A stretch of DNA of 52,641 bases from Streptomyces sp. NP-1717 (GTDB lineage: Bacteria; Actinomycetota; Actinomycetes; Streptomycetales; Streptomycetaceae): contig NZ_JAAPBF010000031.1 in the NCBI RefSeq assembly GCF_022695985.1, forward strand, positions 1 through 52,641, given 5' to 3'. The notes under the pieces are model-generated. The model was not told the DNA's origin. It did not search any database and worked only from the letters and a program-made list of their open reading frames with translations. Positions 50,647 through 52,641 of this stretch are shown one piece after another. Each line of letters starts with the position of its first letter. The first letter of the stretch is position 1. Both the position numbers and the translations under genes were made by a program.

Positions 50647-51865
50647 CCGGTCCGCCGCGCCAGAGCACCACCGCACCGGCCAGCAGCAGCGCGCCGAGGC
50701 CGCCCGCGACCGGGGCGAGCCAGCCGGCCGGTTCCGACGCGCCCCGGGTGTTGTCGGGGCCGCGGCCGAAGTACTGCTTCGTGTAGCCGGTCGCCGCGCC
50801 CTTCGTACCGGCCTTGGCGGTGTTCAGCTTTCCGCCCGCCTCGATCGCGGCGGCCGGATCGACGATGCCGTACCCGGTGGCGTCGTCGCGCCCGTCGTCG
50901 GGGGCGTCGCGCGCGGTGTCGGCGAGCAGCTTCTTTATCTGCGCCGGGCGGAGGTCGGGGTGGGCCGCGCGTACGAGGGCGACGGCGCCGGAGACGAACG
51001 CGGAGGCGGCGCTGGTGCCCCAGCCTTCGTAGTAGCGGCGGTCGGGATCCGCTATCACGACGTCGACACCGGGCGCGCTGACGGTGGCGTACCAGCGCCG
51101 GGTGGAGAAGGCGGCGTGCGTGCCGTAGCGGTCGACGGCCGTCACGGCGATCACTCCGGGGTACGCGGCCGGATACGAGATGCGGTCGCCCTTCTCGCCG
51201 CCGTTGCCGGCCGACGCGACGACAGCGGCGCCCTTGGCCAGGGCGTACTGGACGGCGGCGTCCTCGCCGGGCTCCGGGTGGGCGGACTCGCTGTCGTCGC
51301 CGAGGGAGAGGTTGATGACGTCGGCGCCGTTGTCGGCGGCCCAGCGGATGCCGTCGGCGAGTGAACCGCCGCGTGACTTGCGGGCCTTGGCCCGGTCCGG
51401 GTCGGTGCCTTCGAGGATGACGCGGACCGGCAGGATCTTCGCCTCGGGGGCGATGCCGAGGACACCGTCCTCCCGGCCGGGGCCGTGTCCCCGGCCCGCG
51501 ATGATGCCCGCCATGGCGGTGCCGTGGCGGGCCCAGGCGCGGTCGCCGCTCTTGGCGCCGAAGCCGATGAGGTCCTTGCCGGACAGGACCTGTCCGGCGA
51601 GGTCGGGGTGGGTGGGGTCGACGCCGGTGTCCAGGACGGCGACGGTGATGCCCTCGCCCTTGGTGGTGCGCCAGGCGTCGTCGGTGTGCATGGCTTCCAG
51701 GGCCCACTGCTGGGCGCGGATGACGTCCGCGTGCGCGGGTGTGGCCGGGACGGCGAGCAGGAAGGAGGCGGCGGCGAGCGTGGCCGCGAGGGGGTGGCGA
51801 CAGCACCGGAAGAGCCGCGTCGTCCGTGCTGCCGGAGCCGGTCCCGCTGCCGGGGGCGTCGTCAT
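50624..51865 (-). CDS. Mycosin-like subtilisin-family serine protease (type VII secretion-associated type)
   Basis: 413 aa. An N-terminal signal sequence (LAATLAAASFLLAVPATPAHA) is followed by an S8 domain with catalytic Asp in AVLDTGVDPTHPDL, His in RHGTAMAG, oxyanion Asn in VASAGNGG and Ser in GTSAASAFVSGAVAL. A C-terminal helix LAPVAGGLGALLLAGAVVLWRGG anchors it in the membrane with the protease outside. This matches MycP mycosins, which process or stabilise ESX secretion machinery. No ESX core genes are in the window; the coupled upstream gene may be its partner. Start overlaps that gene's stop by 4 nt. Confidence 0.9.
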   Translation of the reverse strand: MTTPPAAGPAPAARTTRLFRCCRHPLAATLAAASFLLAVPATPAHADVIRAQQWALEAMHTDDAWRTTKGEGITVAVLDTGVDPTHPDLAGQVLSGKDLIGFGAKSGDRAWARHGTAMAGIIAGRGHGPGREDGVLGIAPEAKILPVRVILEGTDPDRAKARKSRGGSLADGIRWAADNGADVINLSLGDDSESAHPEPGEDAAVQYALAKGAAVVASAGNGGEKGDRISYPAAYPGVIAVTAVDRYGTHAAFSTRRWYATVSAPGVDVVIADPDRRYYEGWGTSAASAFVSGAVALVRAAHPDLRPAQIKKLLADTARDAPDDGRDDATGYGIVDPAAAIEAGGKLNTAKAGTKGAATGYTKQYFGRGPDNTRGASEPAGWLAPVAGGLGALLLAGAVVLWRGGPVTGRRPR

Positions 51866-52626
51866 CGGGGTTTCTCCGTTGCCGTGCTGACTGTCGTACG
51901 CAGACCGCGCTCCACCCGGTCGGCGATGCCCTTGGCGTCGTGGCCGAGCCCGGACTGGGCGGCGGCGGTCTTCGCGCCGTCGGCGGTGGCCTTGGCGACG
52001 GGCTGCGGGTAGGGGATCCGGCGGCCGTCGGCGAAGCCGGAGACGGCGTACACGACGACGGGGGCCTCGGTGAGGACGTTCACCGTCCAGCTCGCGCGCT
52101 GGCTGTCGCCGAAGCCGGCCGCCACGGTGCCCTTCACCGGGTAGGTGCGGGGCATCAGATCGGAGCGTTCGGCGAGCTTCTCGTCGGTGAAGCGGGTGCC
52201 CAGCTCCTCCATGGCCGACGGTTCGCCTTCGGTGAAGACCAGGCCGACGGTGGTGACGGTGCTGCTCGTGACGTCGGCGTAGGTCGCGCGCAGGACCCGT
52301 TCGCAGCCGACCGGGCGCAGCGTCTTCAGGAGGAGCGGGTCGAGGGCGTCCGCGCAGCCGGTGTCCGGTGACACGGCGACCCTGGTCCAGGTGCGGTCGG
52401 CACCGCCGGGGCCCGCGCCGTCGCCCTTGAGCGTGCGCGGGAAGAAGGTGTCGACGGGGGTGCTGTGCCAGAGCGTCCGCAGCGGTGCGTAGCCGCCGCC
52501 CGACGCGGCGTCGGCGGACGAGTCGCCGGTCAGCCAGCTGCCGGTGACGGCGCCGCCGATCAGTCCGAGGCCGAGGACGACGCAGGCGATCGCCGCGGCG
52601 GTCCTGCCGGGGTGGCGGGCGGGCAC
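51862..52626 (-). CDS. Membrane-anchored protein coupled to the mycosin gene (may begin beyond the window)
   Basis: 254 aa from GTG 52626. One N-terminal transmembrane helix (AAIACVVLGLGLIGGAVTGSWL), then an extracytoplasmic domain with three Cys (TGCADALDP, PVGCERVLRA and the first Cys in the helix) and no family I recognise. The frame is open to the window edge (52641) and no Shine-Dalgarno precedes this GTG, so the true start may lie outside. ATGA overlap with the mycosin gene implies a shared role, possibly type VII secretion. Confidence 0.75.
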   Translation of the reverse strand: MPARHPGRTAAAIACVVLGLGLIGGAVTGSWLTGDSSADAASGGGYAPLRTLWHSTPVDTFFPRTLKGDGAGPGGADRTWTRVAVSPDTGCADALDPLLLKTLRPVGCERVLRATYADVTSSTVTTVGLVFTEGEPSAMEELGTRFTDEKLAERSDLMPRTYPVKGTVAAGFGDSQRASWTVNVLTEAPVVVYAVSGFADGRRIPYPQPVAKATADGAKTAAAQSGLGHDAKGIADRVERGLRTTVSTATEKPR

Positions 52627-52641
52627 GGGGAGCGGCCGGTC

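Overview
The window is a GC-rich chromosomal stretch of a streptomycete. The evidence is very high third-position GC, many GTG and one TTG start, 4-base ATGA stop/start overlaps, perfect GC stem-loops without U-tracts at gene ends, and Streptomyces-type gene order (infC-rpmI-rplT, rRNA/tRNA methyltransferase, sensor kinase, pheS-pheT, TPR regulator; argC-J-B-D-R). I see no phage, plasmid, transposon, tRNA or CRISPR. Nearly all of it looks like core or conserved chromosome.

Layout. 1-3258: cobalamin genes, the disordered N-terminal part of a probable CobT (cut by the window edge) and CobL. 3429-9517: a GNAT acetyltransferase, the methionine importer metN-metI-metQ with a Cys-rich leader peptide upstream, a HAD phosphatase, a pair of small membrane proteins and another GNAT. 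9847-13575: a Tat-exported glycerophosphodiesterase, a PlsC-type acyltransferase, and a TetR/MFS efflux pair with a clear operator. 14259-19306: monomeric NADP isocitrate dehydrogenase, argH and argG. 19410-21251: a DUF488 protein, a PNPOx-like protein and an L,D-transpeptidase. 21279-26300: argCJBDR, running from glutamate to ornithine plus the regulator ArgR. With argGH the window holds the arginine pathway except ornithine carbamoyltransferase.

26394-40189 is a more individual region: a CGNR zinc-finger protein divergent from an epoxide hydrolase across a duplicated operator-like site, an LRV repeat protein, a two-gene ABC system preceded by an overlapping 35-codon ORF, a histidine-phosphatase-fold protein that lacks the catalytic histidines, a MocR-type regulator and EamA exporter whose start codons overlap head to head in one CATG, a secreted GHL10-type hydrolase, 3-hydroxybutyryl-CoA dehydrogenase, a NUDIX hydrolase and a TPR regulator. 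The 0.5-kb gap at 40190-40700 is unusually structured: three large perfect or near-perfect stem-loops, a four-unit 16-bp tandem repeat and a small ORF whose ribosome-binding site sits in a hairpin loop.

40701-48296 is translation machinery (pheT, pheS, rplT, rpmI, infC) with a PAS sensor kinase and a TrmH-family methyltransferase. infC probably starts at a non-canonical AUC and has a structured leader of about 290 nt. 48667-52641 holds a DUF1844 protein, an SseB-like protein, a beta-lactamase-fold hydrolase, a mycosin-like subtilase and its partner protein, which runs to the window edge.

The best candidates for something undescribed are the Cys-rich attenuator of metNIQ, the hairpin-borne small ORF at 40214-40422, the shared-CATG divergent promoter at 34886, the duplicated CGNR operator, and the small ORF coupled to the ABC ATPase.
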